From: Monosporascus cannonballus
Taxonomy: Eukaryota > Ascomycota > Sordariomycetes > Xylariales
Reading direction: 5' to 3'
Assembly (NCBI GenBank): GCA_004154925.1
Contig: QJNS01000725.1
Coordinates: forward strand, 62,001 to 126,000
DNA length: 64,000 nucleotides
Shown here: in pieces, positions 62,811 to 64,000 of the stretch
How positions within the stretch are numbered: position 1 is the stretch's first letter
Layout of the letters: each line of letters starts with the position of its first letter
Notes under the pieces: model-generated
Database searches by the model: none
What the model was told of the DNA's origin: nothing
What the model saw: only the letters and a program-made list of their open reading frames with translations
Made by a program: the position numbers and the translations under genes

Positions 62811-62854
62811 GGGTGGCCCGTTGATACGATGGCCCGTTGGTGGGTGGGCCATAT
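62811..62854 (+). repeat. Right arm of inverted repeat bounding the AT-rich block
   Basis: Begins GGGTGGCCCGTTGAT and ends GGTGGGTGGGCCATAT; partner of 54097-54139. It contains two copies of TGGCCCGTTG, so short internal repeats are part of the arm. Confidence 0.75.
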
Positions 62855-63391
62855 TAGAGCTAGTACCATCGTGCACTTATACCATTAGGAGTGTAGTTGT
62901 TGCTCCAAATTATAAATAAGATATCGTCCGATTCAGTACTCAGAAGGGAGTTATTACTCTCAGACTACAAGCTACAAAGACTGGGCATTAGAAAGATTAC
63001 ACAGGATCACGGGACTCAAGCTACGCAATTTCAACATGCCGTGCCCAGTACCCTTGTGGGCGCGAATTTAAGGTAATGCAAGAACATAACCTACCGAGCG
63101 AACTCAAATTCAGATGACATGGAGAGCCAGGAGTCTCTGACAGGTAGTTGCGATGCAGCAAGAGTGATTGCTACCCCTCACAGGTCATATCATTCAAAAT
63201 ATACACATGGTACAGCATGCCTCTCCCATCGCTCGCCACACATACACACACACGCGCCCACATATATATATAGTTAGAGTCTGTTGGTGGTCATTTTTCG
63301 TAAATTCCGAGGACTACAGTGTACACCGCCACCCTTATTAGTTCTCACCACGCCATCCACATCGCTCCGATAACTACACTACTAATAAAGC
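62855..63391 (+). promoter_or_regulatory. Upstream region of the anthrone-oxygenase-like gene
   Basis: Ordinary composition with no reading frame recognised. A CA repeat (about 63240-63252) is followed by a TATA-like ATATATATATAG (63262-63273), about 120 bases before the ATG and well placed for a core promoter. The right inverted repeat lies about 540 bases upstream of the ATG, so distal promoter elements may have been displaced by the transposon block. Confidence 0.5.
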
Positions 63392-63962
63392 ATGGCCATT
63401 TCTCCCGAGACCGTTGTCGGCACAACAGTCGCCCTGTCCTTCGTTCTCTTAGGTCCGCCCATCATTGACATATTAGATGTTCCCAATGCTAACGGGCGCA
63501 GGCAATGCCATAACCCAATCGTTCATGGGAGTGCCGGTGTTGTTGGTGGATTTCCCGCAGCCGACGTCACCAGACCACGGCCCTCGCACCCGCCTTCTAG
63601 GGCGTCAATGGCACGTGTTCTGGAATATTGGCAACGTCTTCTTCAGGCCCATCAGTACCATAGGTATTTTCGGCTACGCCTATTCGTCATGGGCGGCCGC
63701 GACACAGGGTCCCAACGGACGCCTAGGCGACTGGAGGATATATGCAGTGTCATCGCTATGCCATCTCATCACCGTGGTCCACTCCGCGATCAATATGCAG
63801 CCCATCAACGCAAATATAGCTGCGCTGCGAGAGCCTAAGGGCCATGTGAACCCGGCTGAAGCCGAGAACCTTCTTCGCAAGTGGATCAAGGGGAACACCG
63901 TACGGTTGATTACTCCAGTTGTTGCGGGCTCACTGGCACTTTGGCAGACACTGAAGGCATGA
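63392..63962 (+). CDS. DUF1772 / anthrone-oxygenase-like membrane protein
   Basis: Predicted exons are 63392-63452 and 63502-63962, joined by a 49-bp intron (donor GTCCGC, weak; branch CTAAC; acceptor GCAG). The frame is 522 nt, giving 173 aa, the usual length for this family. The splice joins ALSFVLL to GNAITQSFMGVPVLL, the conserved start of DUF1772 proteins. RQWHVFWNIGN and later MQPINANIAAL and LLRKWIKGNTVR follow the family pattern. Four hydrophobic segments are expected (around residues 8-35, 60-85, 95-115 and 145-168). Family members such as HypC, TpcL and GedH are cofactor-poor oxygenases that turn anthrones into anthraquinones in fungal polyketide pathways. That activity is inferred here; other DUF1772 proteins have no known role. 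Both exons are intact. The gene is close to the window edge, so partner genes may lie beyond it. Confidence 0.85.
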
Positions 63963-64000
63963 TGAAGGTTCGCCCAAGTAGGGCAGTCGACTGGTGGTAT
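63963..64000. other. 3' flank at window edge
   Basis: Thirty-eight bases of ordinary composition after the stop codon; nothing can be called. Confidence 0.5.

Noticed and set aside
1..64000. CRISPR arrays, bacterial operons or phage genes
   Set aside because: Spliced genes, RIP-decayed LTR retrotransposons and repeat structure all point to a fungus; the short tandem arrays in LTRs have no spacer structure.

Overview
The window looks like genomic DNA of a filamentous ascomycete (Pezizomycotina). Two short gene islands of ordinary base composition with fungal genes and small (48-70 bp) introns lie in a very AT-rich sea. The sea consists largely of LTR retrotransposons whose C:G pairs have decayed to T:A in the manner of repeat-induced point mutation (RIP). 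The species cannot be named from the sequence. Reading frames in the AT-rich part are almost all chance or shadow frames.

Layout. 1-4591: AT-rich, unassigned. 4592-11274: a complete but dead chromodomain Gypsy element (here E1, minus strand). 11275-16720: AT-rich remnants with one solo LTR (13768-13974) and a possible second LTR (11959-12479). 16721-47583: a nest of retrotransposons. The outermost layer is E7 (minus; LTR 16721-17115 and a truncated LTR 47237-47583). Inside it is E3 (plus; 19093-47236). E3 is broken by E2 (minus; 24399-31162), by a small solo LTR (22876-23040) and by E5 (plus; 32135-46546, 206-bp LTRs). E5 is broken by E4 (plus; 37502-44552), and the 3' LTR of E4 is broken by a solo LTR of the E5 family (44145-44350). 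Target-site duplications (TSDs) and restored LTR lengths support the order of insertion.

48.0-54.15 kb is a gene island. An FAD-dependent monooxygenase (minus, 4 exons, about 490 aa) and a cytochrome P450 (plus, 4 exons, about 574 aa) are transcribed away from each other across about 1.9 kb. Both genes splice into intact frames. 54.15-62.81 kb is AT-rich and holds another full-length dead Gypsy element (E6, 55007-61649, plus, TSD AATTA) and a solo LTR (61754-61959). This block is bounded by an inverted repeat (54097-54139 and 62811-62854), suggesting that E6 landed in an older terminal-inverted-repeat element. From 62.81 kb to the end is a second gene island with a DUF1772/anthrone-oxygenase-like gene (plus, 2 exons, 173 aa).

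Working picture: three intact oxidative tailoring genes (flavin monooxygenase, P450, anthrone oxygenase type) lie within 16 kb of each other. This fits part of a polyketide cluster of the anthraquinone/xanthone kind, split by transposons. No polyketide synthase, thioesterase or transcription factor is visible; the cluster could continue past the right edge. No tRNA, rRNA or CRISPR array was recognised.
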